Assembly (NCBI GenBank): GCA_964499865.1
Contig: CAZCPY010000015.1
Location: forward strand, 1-34,579
Direction of reading: 5' to 3'
From: JANOGU01 sp964499865
GTDB taxonomy: Bacteria; Pseudomonadota; Alphaproteobacteria; Rhodobacterales; Rhodobacteraceae
Length of the DNA: 34,579 nt
Part shown: positions 14,807 to 22,219 of the stretch, in pieces
Numbering within the stretch: position 1 is the first letter of the stretch
How the letters are laid out: every line of letters begins with the position of its first letter
The notes under the pieces: generated by a model
What the model was told of the DNA's origin: nothing
Database searches by the model: none
What the model saw: only the letters and a program-made list of their open reading frames with translations
Position numbers and translations under genes: made by a program

Positions 14807-16439
14807 CGTGGGCCTGGATCTCGGCCGCGCCTTCGAAGATCGACAGGATGCGGGCGTCGCACAGAAGCCGGCTGACCGGGTATTCGAGCGCGAAGCCGTT
14901 GCCGCCGTGGATCTGCAGCGCGTTGTCGGCGGCGGCCCAGGCCACGCGGGCGGCGAGCAGCTTGGCCATCCCCGCCTCGAGGTCACAGCGGCGGCCGTGG
15001 TCCTTTTCCCAGGCGCTGAAATAGGTCAGCTGGCGCGCGATCATGATCTCGACCGCCATCATCGCCAGTTTCCCGGCCACGCGGGGAAACTCGACCAGCG
15101 CACGACCGAAGGCGCGGCGGTCCCCGGCATAGCCCAGCGCCGTGTCCAGCGCCGCCTGCGCCACGCCGACGGCGCGCGCGGCGGTCTGGATGCGGGCGCT
15201 CTCGAAGGTCTGCATGAGCTGCTTGAAGCCCTGCCCTTCGACGCCGCCCAGAAGGTTCGCGCCCGCGACGCGGAAGCCGTCGAAGTTGACGGTGTATTCC
15301 TTCATGCCGCGATAGCCCAGCACCTCGATCTCGCCGCCCGACAGGCCGGGGTCGACAAAGGGCGCCGCGTCGGTGCCGGGGGTCTTTTCGGCCAGGAACA
15401 TCGACAGGCCGCGGTAGTCGGTCGTGCCCTCGACGGTGCGGGCCAGCACCGTCATCACCTGGGTGCGGGCGGCGTGGGTGATCCAGGTCTTGTTGCCGGT
15501 GATCTGCCAGTCGTCGCCCTGCCGCCGCGCCCGGGTGCGCAGGGCGCCGAGGTCCGATCCGGTGTTGGGCTCGGTGAACACCGCCGTCGGCAGCACCTCG
15601 CCCGAGGCGAGGCGGGGCAGCCAGTGCGCCTTCTGTTCGGCCGTGCCGCCGCAGAGGATCAGCTCCGCCGCGATTTCCGACCGCGTGGGCAGCGACCCCA
15701 CGCCGATGTAGCCGCGGCTGAGTTCCTCGGACACCACGACCATCGAGGCCTTGGACAGGCCGAGGCCGCCGTATTCCTCGGGGATCGTCAGGCCGAAGAC
15801 GCCCAGGCCCGCAAGCTCGCCGATCAGATCCATCGGGATCAGCTCGTCGCGCAGGTGCCAGCCGTGGGCATGGGGGGCGACGCGGTCGTCCGCAAAACGG
15901 CGGAACTGGTCGCGGATCATCTCGAGCTCGTCATCCAGCCCGCTGGCCCCCACCGTGGCCCGGCCCCGGTTGTCGCGCATCAGCGCCACCATCCGCATCC
16001 GGGCGGCAGGCGTGTTGCCCGCCGCAATCAGGCGCGCCGCCGCCGGTCCGGGGGTGAAGGCCAGCCCGAGGTCGGCGGGACGGGCGATTTCGCCCTGGCT
16101 CATCGGCAGGCCGCCCTGCAACTGCGCGAGATATTCGCCGAGGCCGATCTGCAGGATCAGCGCCTCGGTCTCGGTGAAGGCCGCGCGGTCGGACAGGCGT
16201 GTGGCCCAGGCCAGCAGCTGGCGCAGCGCCTCGGCATAGGTGGCGATCCAGGCGGCGGCGTGGGCGGCGTCCTGGTGCTGGTCCAGAAGCCGCGGCTCGG
16301 CCCGCCCGCCCGGCGCCACACGCTCGCGCAGCGCGGCGACGGCGGCCGCGGCATGGGCCTGCGCCTCGGCCACCGCCCCGGCCGCGAGCGGCATCAGGTC
16401 GGGCATCAGGGCAGGCAGGGGCATCGCGTCGCGGGGCAT
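14781..16439 (-). CDS. mcd: (2S)-methylsuccinyl-CoA dehydrogenase, acyl-CoA dehydrogenase family
   Basis: An FAD acyl-CoA dehydrogenase that oxidises methylsuccinyl-CoA to mesaconyl-CoA in the ethylmalonyl-CoA pathway of acetyl-CoA assimilation. The 552-residue length, with an N-terminal extension of about 150 residues before the standard fold, is the hallmark of Mcd compared with the usual 380-400. Visible: FGLTIPEEYGGLGLS, FTEPNTGSDLGALRTRA, GNKTWITHAARTQVMTVLART, GGEIEVLGYRGMKEYTVNF, QLMQTFESARIQTAARAVGVAQ, and the C-terminal IHGGNGFALEYPVSRLLCDARI with FEGAAEIQ. No other pathway genes (ccr, mch) are here. Start at 16439; only a weak ribosome site. A generic acyl-CoA dehydrogenase with an extension is the alternative. 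Confidence 0.88.
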   Translation of the reverse strand: MPRDAMPLPALMPDLMPLAAGAVAEAQAHAAAAVAALRERVAPGGRAEPRLLDQHQDAAHAAAWIATYAEALRQLLAWATRLSDRAAFTETEALILQIGLGEYLAQLQGGLPMSQGEIARPADLGLAFTPGPAAARLIAAGNTPAARMRMVALMRDNRGRATVGASGLDDELEMIRDQFRRFADDRVAPHAHGWHLRDELIPMDLIGELAGLGVFGLTIPEEYGGLGLSKASMVVVSEELSRGYIGVGSLPTRSEIAAELILCGGTAEQKAHWLPRLASGEVLPTAVFTEPNTGSDLGALRTRARRQGDDWQITGNKTWITHAARTQVMTVLARTVEGTTDYRGLSMFLAEKTPGTDAAPFVDPGLSGGEIEVLGYRGMKEYTVNFDGFRVAGANLLGGVEGQGFKQLMQTFESARIQTAARAVGVAQAALDTALGYAGDRRAFGRALVEFPRVAGKLAMMAVEIMIARQLTYFSAWEKDHGRRCDLEAGMAKLLAARVAWAAADNALQIHGGNGFALEYPVSRLLCDARILSIFEGAAEIQAHVIARRLLD

Positions 16440-16544
16440 GGGGCAACCTGTCGTCCGGGGTTGCGCGGGATTTAGGACCTTTGCAGTCGCAGCGCAACAA
16501 TCATTCGTGAACGACGGGCGCGGGGCACGAAAAGAACCCTTGCG

Positions 16545-17402
16545 TCACGGCGCGGCCGAAACCACGCGGAACACGCAAGGGTCGCTGACCAGTTCGGGCG
16601 GCGACAGGCACAGGCCCTGCGCCACCTGCCAGGCGGCCAGCACCTTGGGCACGTAGTCGCGCGTTTCGGCAAAGGGCGGCACGCCGCCGTTGTCGCGGAC
16701 CGCGCCTTCGCCCGCGTTGTAGGCGGCCAGCACGATCAGCGGATCGCGGTCGAATTCGCCCATCAGCCAGTCGAGGTAGGCGACCCCGCCCCTGATGTTC
16801 TGCACCGGGTCCTTTGCATCGGTCACGCCGAAGCGTTCGGCGGTGGCGGGGATCAGCTGCATCAGCCCTTCCGCACCGGCCCGGCTGACCGCCTGCGGGT
16901 TGCCCGCGCTTTCGATGCCGATCACCGCCAGCACCAGCGCCGGCGAGACCTCGGTGCCGATCGTCGCCTTCAGGATGTCGGTCCCGTAGGTTTCCGCCAC
17001 CGTCTGCATCTGCGCCAGCCGCGGCGCGGTGACGCTGGCGCCGCCGGGGCCCTGGGTCAGCGCCGCAACGGCCGAGGGGAAGCGTCCGGCCCCGGCGTCG
17101 ATGCCGGGGGGGACCAGGTCCCAGAACCAGGCGTAGGACGAGGCGGGGGCGGGCGTCCCGGGCGCCGCGGGGGTGGCGGCCGCGTCGTCCAGGCTGTGGT
17201 CGGGGCCCTCGGGGTCGACACGCGGCAGGGCGGCGAGGCGGGCGGCCTGTTCCTCGGGGTCGATCTGGACGGTGATTCGCGGGCCGGTGCCGGAAAACGG
17301 CTTCACCCGCTTGAAGGTGAAATCCTGGGCATGCGCAGCACCGCCCGACAGGGCACCCGACAGAATCAGGGCAGCCACTGCCGCCGCGCCAAGGGTCTGC
17401 AT
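16545..17402 (-). CDS. periplasmic lytic transglycosylase (SLT domain)
   Basis: Cleaves the glycan strands of peptidoglycan to 1,6-anhydromuropeptides. The 285-residue product has an N-terminal signal peptide (residues 1 to about 26, ending AHAQ), a proline/alanine-rich linker near residues 75-90, and a goose-type SLT domain from about residue 125. Catalytic Glu164 lies in VIGIESAGNPQAVSRAGAEGLMQL, followed by NIRGGVAYLDWLM and LAAYNAGEGAV. It is transcribed away from the Flp pilin genes across a 364-bp gap. Lytic transglycosylases often open the wall for envelope machines, so a link with the Tad pilus is possible but only positional. Confidence 0.9.
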   Translation of the reverse strand: MQTLGAAAVAALILSGALSGGAAHAQDFTFKRVKPFSGTGPRITVQIDPEEQAARLAALPRVDPEGPDHSLDDAAATPAAPGTPAPASSYAWFWDLVPPGIDAGAGRFPSAVAALTQGPGGASVTAPRLAQMQTVAETYGTDILKATIGTEVSPALVLAVIGIESAGNPQAVSRAGAEGLMQLIPATAERFGVTDAKDPVQNIRGGVAYLDWLMGEFDRDPLIVLAAYNAGEGAVRDNGGVPPFAETRDYVPKVLAAWQVAQGLCLSPPELVSDPCVFRVVSAAP

Positions 17403-17766
17403 GCCTGTATCGCCCGCCGTTTGCCGGTCATGACCGCGTCAAGGTGCGGGAATCGTCCCCTGCCGTCACGCGGATTCGCGCAGCGATTGTGGCCGGACCG
17501 CCGTCTTTGGCGCTTATGCCACAGCGGACATTGCCGGCGGCCGGCCGCATCCTTTTGTGAAAGTATGCAGGATCAACGACTTGCCATCCTCGCCAGATAA
17601 ATTGATGTGTCGTTAATTTTCCCCCGTCGCGCCCAAGTCCGGCCACGACCGACCGGCAGTTTCTGCTCAACCGAGACGGAGACCACCCCGGAACAGAGGC
17701 CGGAGCGGGAAGACCCGGAGCGGTTGCAACCAGAGACTGTGACATCCTTCGAAAGGGACCCTGAGA
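17403..17766. promoter_or_regulatory. divergent regulatory region upstream of the Flp pilin genes
   Basis: This 364-bp gap separates the lytic transglycosylase (minus) from flp1 (plus). Its centre (about 17550-17625) is markedly richer in A/T than its surroundings, with CCTTTTGTGAAAGTATGCAG and AGATAAATTGATGTGTCG. A TTGCCA at 17581 could be a -35, but no good -10 is found at standard spacing. The last 100 bp is a GC/purine-rich leader ending in the pilin initiation box. Confidence 0.5.
17751..17766 (+). promoter_or_regulatory. shared pilin translation-initiation box (flp1)
   Basis: GAAAGGGACCCTGAGA stands directly before ATG 17767. Nearly the same box stands before flp2 (18183-18197) and in part before flp3 (18585-18599, GAGAGGACCCTGAAG). 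The AGGGA core serves as Shine-Dalgarno sequence, and the identical ACCCTGA spacer is unusual. A CAACCAGA stretch also occurs about 25-45 bases upstream of flp1 and flp2. Confidence 0.6.
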
Positions 17767-17952
17767 ATGAAACTCCTGAACCTCTTCAAGTCGTTCCGCA
17801 AAGATGAAGACGGCGCCGTGACGGTGGACTGGGTCGTGCTGACCGCCGCCATCGTGGGCCTGGGCATGATCGTCATGGCGACCATCGGGCCGGCCATCGA
17901 GTCGACCGCGTCCGTCATCGAGAACGACCTGAACACGGCCGCCGCGCGCTGA
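17767..17952 (+). CDS. flp1: Flp-family type IVb pilin, copy 1
   Basis: Major subunit of the Tad pilus, 61 residues. The leader MKLLNLFKSFRKDEDG ends at Gly16, the expected TadV cleavage point. The mature part starts AVTVDWVVLTAAIVGLG, a single hydrophobic helix, and ends with a short polar tail (ENDLNTAAAR). In classical Flp pilins the cleaved sequence is G/xxxxEY; here positions +5 and +6 are Asp and Trp. Differs from flp2 at only three residues (R11K, D15S, I35V). A strong hairpin lies downstream, so it may be expressed alone at high level. Confidence 0.95.
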   Translation: MKLLNLFKSFRKDEDGAVTVDWVVLTAAIVGLGMIVMATIGPAIESTASVIENDLNTAAAR

Positions 17953-17986
17953 GCCTGACCTGACGGGCCGGAAGTTCCGGTTCGAG

Positions 17987-18016
17987 AACGCGCGGTCCCC
18001 CGGGGGACCGCGCGTT
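17987..18016. terminator. perfect 30-bp palindrome, likely terminator after flp1
   Basis: The arms AACGCGCGGTCCCC and GGGGACCGCGCGTT flank a 2-base centre and are followed by TTCCGTTT. This is a strong rho-independent-type hairpin 35 bp after the flp1 stop. Confidence 0.75.
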
Positions 18017-18116
18017 TCCGTTTGCGCAACGCGGTCGCGCAAGGGCCCCCGAGGTTCCGCCAAAATGCCCCGGCACCATCCCAATCGCGCCACAATCCGG
18101 GGCGAAAAGGGGGGCA

Positions 18117-18128
18117 TCCGATATCGGA
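18117..18128. promoter_or_regulatory. 12-bp palindrome TCCGATATCGGA upstream of flp2
   Basis: A perfect palindrome about 70 bp before flp2, between the flp1 terminator and the flp2 leader. It could be an operator. It is not seen before flp1 or flp3. Confidence 0.3.
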
Positions 18129-18197
18129 CGACCCGCGCTCGCCGGGCCGGTCCGAGGCGGGGATGCAACCAGACCGTCCACTGAAAGGGACCCTGAA

Positions 18198-18383
18198 ATG
18201 AAGCTGCTCAACCTCTTCAAGTCGTTCAAGAAAGACGAATCCGGCGCGGTCACCGTGGACTGGGTCGTGCTGACCGCGGCCATCGTGGGCCTGGGCATGG
18301 TGGTCATGGCGACCATCGGGCCGGCGATCGAGTCGACCGCGTCCGTCATCGAGAACGACCTCAACACCGCCGCCGCGCGCTGA
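18198..18383 (+). CDS. flp2: Flp-family type IVb pilin, copy 2
   Basis: A 61-residue pilin identical to flp1 at 58 of 61 positions, with Gly16 cleavage and AVTVDW after it. It carries the same initiation box (GAAAGGGACCCTGAA) before ATG 18198. The identity extends strongly at DNA level through the coding region and the last bases of the leader, but the spacer between flp1 and flp2 is not repeated as a block. This is a recent tandem duplication or is kept alike by gene conversion. It is followed by a hairpin with a GAAA loop. Confidence 0.95.
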   Translation: MKLLNLFKSFKKDESGAVTVDWVVLTAAIVGLGMVVMATIGPAIESTASVIENDLNTAAAR

Positions 18384-18425
18384 GCGGTCCGCAGGTCGGC
18401 CCGTCGCCCGGGCACGACTGCATCG

Positions 18426-18451
18426 CGGCCTCCGGGGAAACCCGGGGGCCG
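18426..18451. terminator. GAAA-loop hairpin after flp2
   Basis: An 11-bp stem (CGGCCTCCGGG / CCCGGGGGCCG, one wobble) closes a GAAA loop. The T-tract is poor, so it may be a partial terminator or an mRNA 3'-end stabiliser letting some transcription reach flp3. Confidence 0.5.
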
Positions 18452-18599
18452 TCTGCCTGTGCGGGGGGGCACCCGCGGCGCTGCCGAAAAAGGCCCCCCT
18501 AAATTCCCCAGTGTTGCGCCGTTTCGCCCGACGGGCGCCACATTCGGCGGCCAGGAAAGTCGTCACGGTGCGGGCCTGAGACCGGAGAGGACCCTGAAG

Positions 18600-18803
18600 A
18601 TGACGACGCTGACTTCTTTCCTGACGCGGCCCTTCCGCCGCATGCCCCACGACGAAAGCGGTGCGATCACCGTGGACTTCGTGGTGCTGACCTCGGCGGT
18701 GATCGTGATGGTGCTGGCACTGTTCACGGTCCTGACCGAGGCCGTTTTCGAAAACGCGGCGGTGACGATCACCAACGACATCACCGCCTCCGGCAACCGC
18801 TGA
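18600..18803 (+). CDS. divergent Flp-like (minor) pilin
   Basis: A 67-residue small protein with a longer basic leader (PFRRMPHDESG, cleavage expected after Gly21). The mature sequence AITVDFVVLTSAVIVMVLALF keeps the Flp pattern G/xxTVDxVVLT but is otherwise unlike flp1 and flp2. The tail FENAAVTITNDITASGNR is polar. The partial initiation box GAGAGGACCCTGAAG precedes the ATG. It is more likely a minor or specialised pilin than the main subunit. cpaB begins 42 bp downstream with no obvious terminator between. Confidence 0.85.
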   Translation: MTTLTSFLTRPFRRMPHDESGAITVDFVVLTSAVIVMVLALFTVLTEAVFENAAVTITNDITASGNR

Positions 18804-18845
18804 GCGCGGGGCGGCCGGGGGGCGGGCTGTAGAGGAGCGAATGAA

Positions 18846-19700
18846 ATGCGTGCGGTCTTCGGACTTGTCTTCGTGGTCGGGCTCGCGCTTGCGGGCTTTG
18901 CCGTCTACATGGTGCAGAACTACGTCGGCCAGAACCAGGCGGAACTGCGCGAGGAACGCGCCTTCCGCGCCAAGGTCGGGCCGTTTGTCGAGGTCTATGT
19001 GGTCAACAAGGCGCTGGCCTATGGCGCGCCGCTGACCAAGGACGACGTGCAGCGCGTGCTGATGCCGCAGAACTACCTGCCCGAAGGCACCTTCACCGAC
19101 GAGGCGGTGCTGTTCGGCGACGGCGACGCGCCGCGCTACCTGCGCCGCCCGCTGGAGAAGATGGAGCCGGTGCTGGTCTCGAAGGTGACCGAGCCGGGCG
19201 AATTCGCCGGGCTGACCGGGCAGATCGCCAAGGGCATGCGCGCCTTCGCCATCAAGACCGACGTGGCCTCGGGCGTGTCGGGTTTCCTGCAGCCGGGCGA
19301 TCTGGTGGATGTCTACTGGACCGGGTCGGTCACCAATGCCGAAGGCGGGACCAGCGACTTCACCCGGCTGATCGAAGGGTCGGTCAAGATCGTGGCGGTG
19401 GACCAGGTGGCCTCGTCCGATTCGGGCATGGGCGCCATCGTGGCGCGCACCGTGACGGTCGAGGCCTCGCCGGAGGAGGTCGCCCGCCTGGCGCAGGCGC
19501 AGGCCACGGGCCGGCTGGCGCTGAGCCTCGTGGGCAAGGACGAGGTGGCCTTCGCCGGCACCATCGAGGTCGACACGCGCGGCCTGCTCGGCATGGAGGA
19601 CGCGCCCCAGGTGGTGGCCGCGCCGGTCGAGGAGGTCTGCACCATCCGCACCCGCAAGGGCGGCGAGGCGACCGAGATCGCGATCCCCTGCACCAACTGA
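18846..19700 (+). CDS. cpaB: Flp pilus assembly protein CpaB (RcpC)
   Basis: Periplasmic, inner-membrane-anchored component thought to help assemble or gate the secretin. The 284-residue product has one N-terminal membrane helix (residues 1-25, VFGLVFVVGLALAGFAVYMV). An SAF-like domain follows (VEVYVVNKALAYGAPLTKDDVQRVLMP), then GMRAFAIKTDVASGVSGFLQPGDLVDVYW and a long beta-rich RcpC region with VTVEASPEEVARLAQAQATGRLALSL. The second ATG (18846) is chosen over 18841 because GAGGAG is then 8 bases away and the frame is correct. A terminator hairpin lies 34 bp after the stop. Confidence 0.95.
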   Translation: MRAVFGLVFVVGLALAGFAVYMVQNYVGQNQAELREERAFRAKVGPFVEVYVVNKALAYGAPLTKDDVQRVLMPQNYLPEGTFTDEAVLFGDGDAPRYLRRPLEKMEPVLVSKVTEPGEFAGLTGQIAKGMRAFAIKTDVASGVSGFLQPGDLVDVYWTGSVTNAEGGTSDFTRLIEGSVKIVAVDQVASSDSGMGAIVARTVTVEASPEEVARLAQAQATGRLALSLVGKDEVAFAGTIEVDTRGLLGMEDAPQVVAAPVEEVCTIRTRKGGEATEIAIPCTN

Positions 19701-19733
19701 TGCCGCACGGCGGCACCGCCGCAAGATGCCGGG

Positions 19734-19754
19734 GCCCCCGCAAGATGCGGGGGC
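19734..19754. terminator. hairpin terminator after cpaB
   Basis: A perfect 9-bp stem GCCCCCGCA / TGCGGGGGC with an AGA loop, followed by TTCT. It separates cpaB from cpaC. Confidence 0.65.
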
Positions 19755-19920
19755 TTCTGGCGTTTCCAAACCTAGGGCTGGTCCGCTGTTGCAACATATC
19801 CACATCAACAACAGCGCTCAAATACTTGATTCTTGCATAAAAACCGCAACGCTGGCACAACTGGCGGGAAGAGCGGGCAACAAGACCCGGGACAGAGTCG
19901 TGATCGGAGAGGCAGGTCAC
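19755..19920 (+). promoter_or_regulatory. AT-rich promoter region before cpaC with an 8-bp dyad
   Basis: After the cpaB hairpin the sequence becomes A/T-rich (CAAATACTTGATTCTTGCATAA region). An inverted repeat CGCTGTTG (19784-19791) and CAACAGCG (19809-19816), with 17 bases between, lies about 105-135 bp before the cpaC ATG. CATAAAA at about 19836-19842 could form part of a -10. Assignment as a promoter and operator is inference. Confidence 0.45.
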
Positions 19921-21333
19921 ATGAACGTTCAATCCCTTCTGACGGCGACGGCACTGGGCCTGTCGCTGGTTCTGATGGCCGCTCCGCCCGGGGCAGCGCA
20001 GAACCTTCGCGTGGTGACCGGCGCCCCGATGGGGGCGCTGAACGTGCCGATGAACCGGGCCGTCGTGGTCGAAAGCGACACGCCGTTCGCGGAACTGTCG
20101 ATCGCCAACCCCGGCATCGCGGACATCTCGACGCTGAGCGAAAAGTCGATCTACGTCCTGGGCAAGGCGCCGGGGCGCACGACGCTGACGCTGCTGGGCG
20201 CCGACGGCAGCCTGATCGCCAACGTCGAGGTCCAGGTGACGCCCGACATCGCCGAGTTCAAGGAACGCCTGCGGCAGATCCTGCCCGGCGAGAACATCGA
20301 GGTGCGCACCGCCAACGACGGGATCGTCCTGTCGGGCACGGTGTCCTCGACCGCCAAGCTGGACCGCGCGCTGGACCTGGCCAACCGCTACGCGCCCGAC
20401 CGGGTGTCGAACCTGATGACGGTGGGCGGCACGCAGCAGGTGATGCTGAAGGTCCGCTTTGCCGAAATGCAGCGGTCGGTGGCCAAGGACCTGGGCGCCT
20501 CGCTGGCGGTCAGGTCGAACTCGTCGACCGTGGGCGGCGTGATCGGGACGGGCAACTTCACCGGCACGGGCACCATCTCGGGCGTGTTCGAGGACGGGGT
20601 CTTCCCGCTGGACGGCAACAGCGCGGGCGGCATCGGCCTGGGCTTTACCGCCGGCGCGCTGGAATTCGCGGTGCTGCTCGAGGCGCTGGAATCGAAGGGT
20701 GTCGTGCGCACCCTGGCCGAACCCAACCTGACCGCGCTGTCGGGGCAGGAAGCTAAGTTCCTGGCCGGCGGCGAATATCCGATCCCGGTGTCGGGCGGCA
20801 ACAACACCGTCACCATCGAATACAAGCCCTTCGGCGTCGAGATGAACTTCACCCCCGTGGTGGTGGACGGCGACCTGATCAACCTGACGATCAACGCCGC
20901 CGTCAGCGCCATCGACAGCACGATCTCGATCGAATCGGGCGGCTTCAACATCAACGCCTTCAAGCGGCGCGAAACCTCGACCACGGTCGAGATGCGCGAC
21001 GGCGAAAGCTTTGCCATCGCGGGCCTGCTGCAGGACGACTTCCGCAACCTGAACGGCCAGGTGCCCTGGCTGGGCGACATCCCCGTGCTGGGCGCGCTGT
21101 TCCGGTCGGCCGAATACCAGCGGGCGCAGTCCGAACTGGTCATCATCGTGACGCCGCACCTCGTCACCCCCACGCGGGGCGAGGCGCTGGCGCTGCCCAC
21201 CGACCGCGTGCGCCTGCCTTCGGAACGCGAGCTGTTCCTGTTCGGCAAGGTGCAGGGCCGCGCCGGCGAAGGCCCGGCGGGCGAGGTCGCGCGGCAGGAC
21301 TACGGCGGCTCCTACGGCTATGTGATGGAGTGA
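19921..21333 (+). CDS. cpaC: Tad pilus secretin CpaC (RcpA)
   Basis: Outer-membrane secretin forming the exit channel of the Flp pilus; 470 residues. A signal peptide (about residues 1-27, ending GAAQ) is followed by a pilus-specific N-terminal domain (FAELSIANPGIADISTLSEKSIYVLGKAPGRTTLTL). Next comes a BON-like segment (VSSTAKLDRALDLANRYAPD) and the secretin domain from about residue 235 (LLEALESKGVVRTLAEPNLTALSGQEAKFLAGGEYPIPV). The typical end VPWLGDIPVLGALFRSAEYQRAQSELVIIVTPHLV lies at about residues 380-415. A short C-terminal extension rich in Gly and Tyr follows. The ompA-like gene starts 4 bp after the stop. Confidence 0.96.
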   Translation: MNVQSLLTATALGLSLVLMAAPPGAAQNLRVVTGAPMGALNVPMNRAVVVESDTPFAELSIANPGIADISTLSEKSIYVLGKAPGRTTLTLLGADGSLIANVEVQVTPDIAEFKERLRQILPGENIEVRTANDGIVLSGTVSSTAKLDRALDLANRYAPDRVSNLMTVGGTQQVMLKVRFAEMQRSVAKDLGASLAVRSNSSTVGGVIGTGNFTGTGTISGVFEDGVFPLDGNSAGGIGLGFTAGALEFAVLLEALESKGVVRTLAEPNLTALSGQEAKFLAGGEYPIPVSGGNNTVTIEYKPFGVEMNFTPVVVDGDLINLTINAAVSAIDSTISIESGGFNINAFKRRETSTTVEMRDGESFAIAGLLQDDFRNLNGQVPWLGDIPVLGALFRSAEYQRAQSELVIIVTPHLVTPTRGEALALPTDRVRLPSERELFLFGKVQGRAGEGPAGEVARQDYGGSYGYVME

Positions 21334-21337
21334 GGCG

Positions 21338-21973
21338 ATGAAGCTGACGCATCTTCTGGCCGGCGCGTCCCTGCTGGCGCTTTCGGCCTGTTCCGAGCGC
21401 GAGGCGGGGTCCGAGGTGGACTTGGGCACCTTCGGCAACGCCAGCATGAACAACGTGCTGGTGATGAGCGGGCAGCGCGACTACGTCGTGGCGCTGCAGG
21501 AACGCTTCAACCAGGAAGTGCCCGACACCATCAATTTCGCCTTCGACAGCGCCGTGCTGGACGACGAGGCGATCAAGACGCTGCGGGATCAGGCCAACTG
21601 GATCAGGCAGTTCCCGGAGTTGCGCTTCAAGGTCTTCGGCCATACCGACGCGGTCGGATCGGACGGCTACAACTATGCGCTCGGCAAGCGCCGGGCCGAG
21701 GCGGTGGTGGCCTACTTTGCCAGCCAGGGCATCAGCCGGTCGCGGCTCGAGGCGCTGGTGTCCTACGGCGAAACCCGCCCCGTCGTGCAGACGCAGAACG
21801 AGGAACGCCGCAACCGCCGCACGGTGACCGAGGTCTCGGGCTTCCTCCAGCGCCATCCGACGGTGCTGAACGGCAAGTATGCCGAGGTGATCTGGCGCGA
21901 ATACATCGCGCTGGGCGCGCGGTCGCACCCGGCCAACGCGACGATCGAAACGCAGACCAATCCCGGCCAGTAA
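21338..21973 (+). CDS. OmpA-domain lipoprotein of the Tad locus
   Basis: A 211-residue lipoprotein: lipobox LALSAC with Cys18, then an OmpA-like peptidoglycan-binding domain at about residues 65-165 (INFAFDSAVLDDEAIKTLRDQA, FKVFGHTDAVGSDGYNYALGKRRAEAVVAYF, YGETRPVVQ, RRNRRTV). It is expected to tether the secretin to the peptidoglycan. It occupies the place between cpaC and cpaE where other Tad loci have cpaD/rcpB, and no CpaD homologue is visible in the window. It is translated right after cpaC (4-bp gap) and ends before a terminator. Confidence 0.9.
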   Translation: MKLTHLLAGASLLALSACSEREAGSEVDLGTFGNASMNNVLVMSGQRDYVVALQERFNQEVPDTINFAFDSAVLDDEAIKTLRDQANWIRQFPELRFKVFGHTDAVGSDGYNYALGKRRAEAVVAYFASQGISRSRLEALVSYGETRPVVQTQNEERRNRRTVTEVSGFLQRHPTVLNGKYAEVIWREYIALGARSHPANATIETQTNPGQ

Positions 21974-21997
21974 CGCCGCGCAGGGGAACGCCTGACC

Positions 21998-22023
21998 GCC
22001 CCCGGCCCCCCGTGGCCGGGGGC
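21998..22023. terminator. rho-independent-type terminator after the OmpA lipoprotein gene
   Basis: The 10-bp stem GCCCCCGGCC / GGCCGGGGGC with loop CCCCGT is followed by TTTCCGTTT. It suggests that cpaC and the ompA-like gene form a separate unit from cpaE onward. Confidence 0.75.
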
Positions 22024-22219
22024 TTTCCGTTTCCCGCCCTGCCCCGCCGTTTCCGAAGACCGCATTCACTGTTGAAGAAATCAAAGATTCGGAACCTTTC
22101 GGCCCCAATCTCGCCACCATCCCCGGCGAATTTCCGCCCAGGTGGAACAGGTGCCGCGGCGGGCGATCCGTCGGGCAAGGGCTCTCCCGCGGGGGATGTC
22201 CGGTGACTGGAAGGGCAAC
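22024..22219 (+). promoter_or_regulatory. candidate promoter region before cpaE
   Basis: Between the terminator and cpaE lies an AT-richer stretch (about 22062-22095, CATTCACTGTTGAAGAAATC) flanked by inverted copies TTCCGAA (22051-22057) and TTCGGAA (22088-22094). No clean -35/-10 pair can be fixed. Confidence 0.4.

Noticed and set aside
17613..17620. CtrA-type TTAA half-site before flp1
   Set aside because: No second TTAA at the seven-base spacing is present.
17607..17807. Small plus-strand ORF in the flp1 leader, rich in Glu/Pro/Arg
   Set aside because: No ribosome site, overlaps flp1 out of frame, composition follows the GC/purine-rich leader. It could be an upstream ORF but nothing supports it.
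19851..19866. Sigma-54-like TGGCAC before cpaC
   Set aside because: The required TTGC at the -12 position is absent at the right distance.
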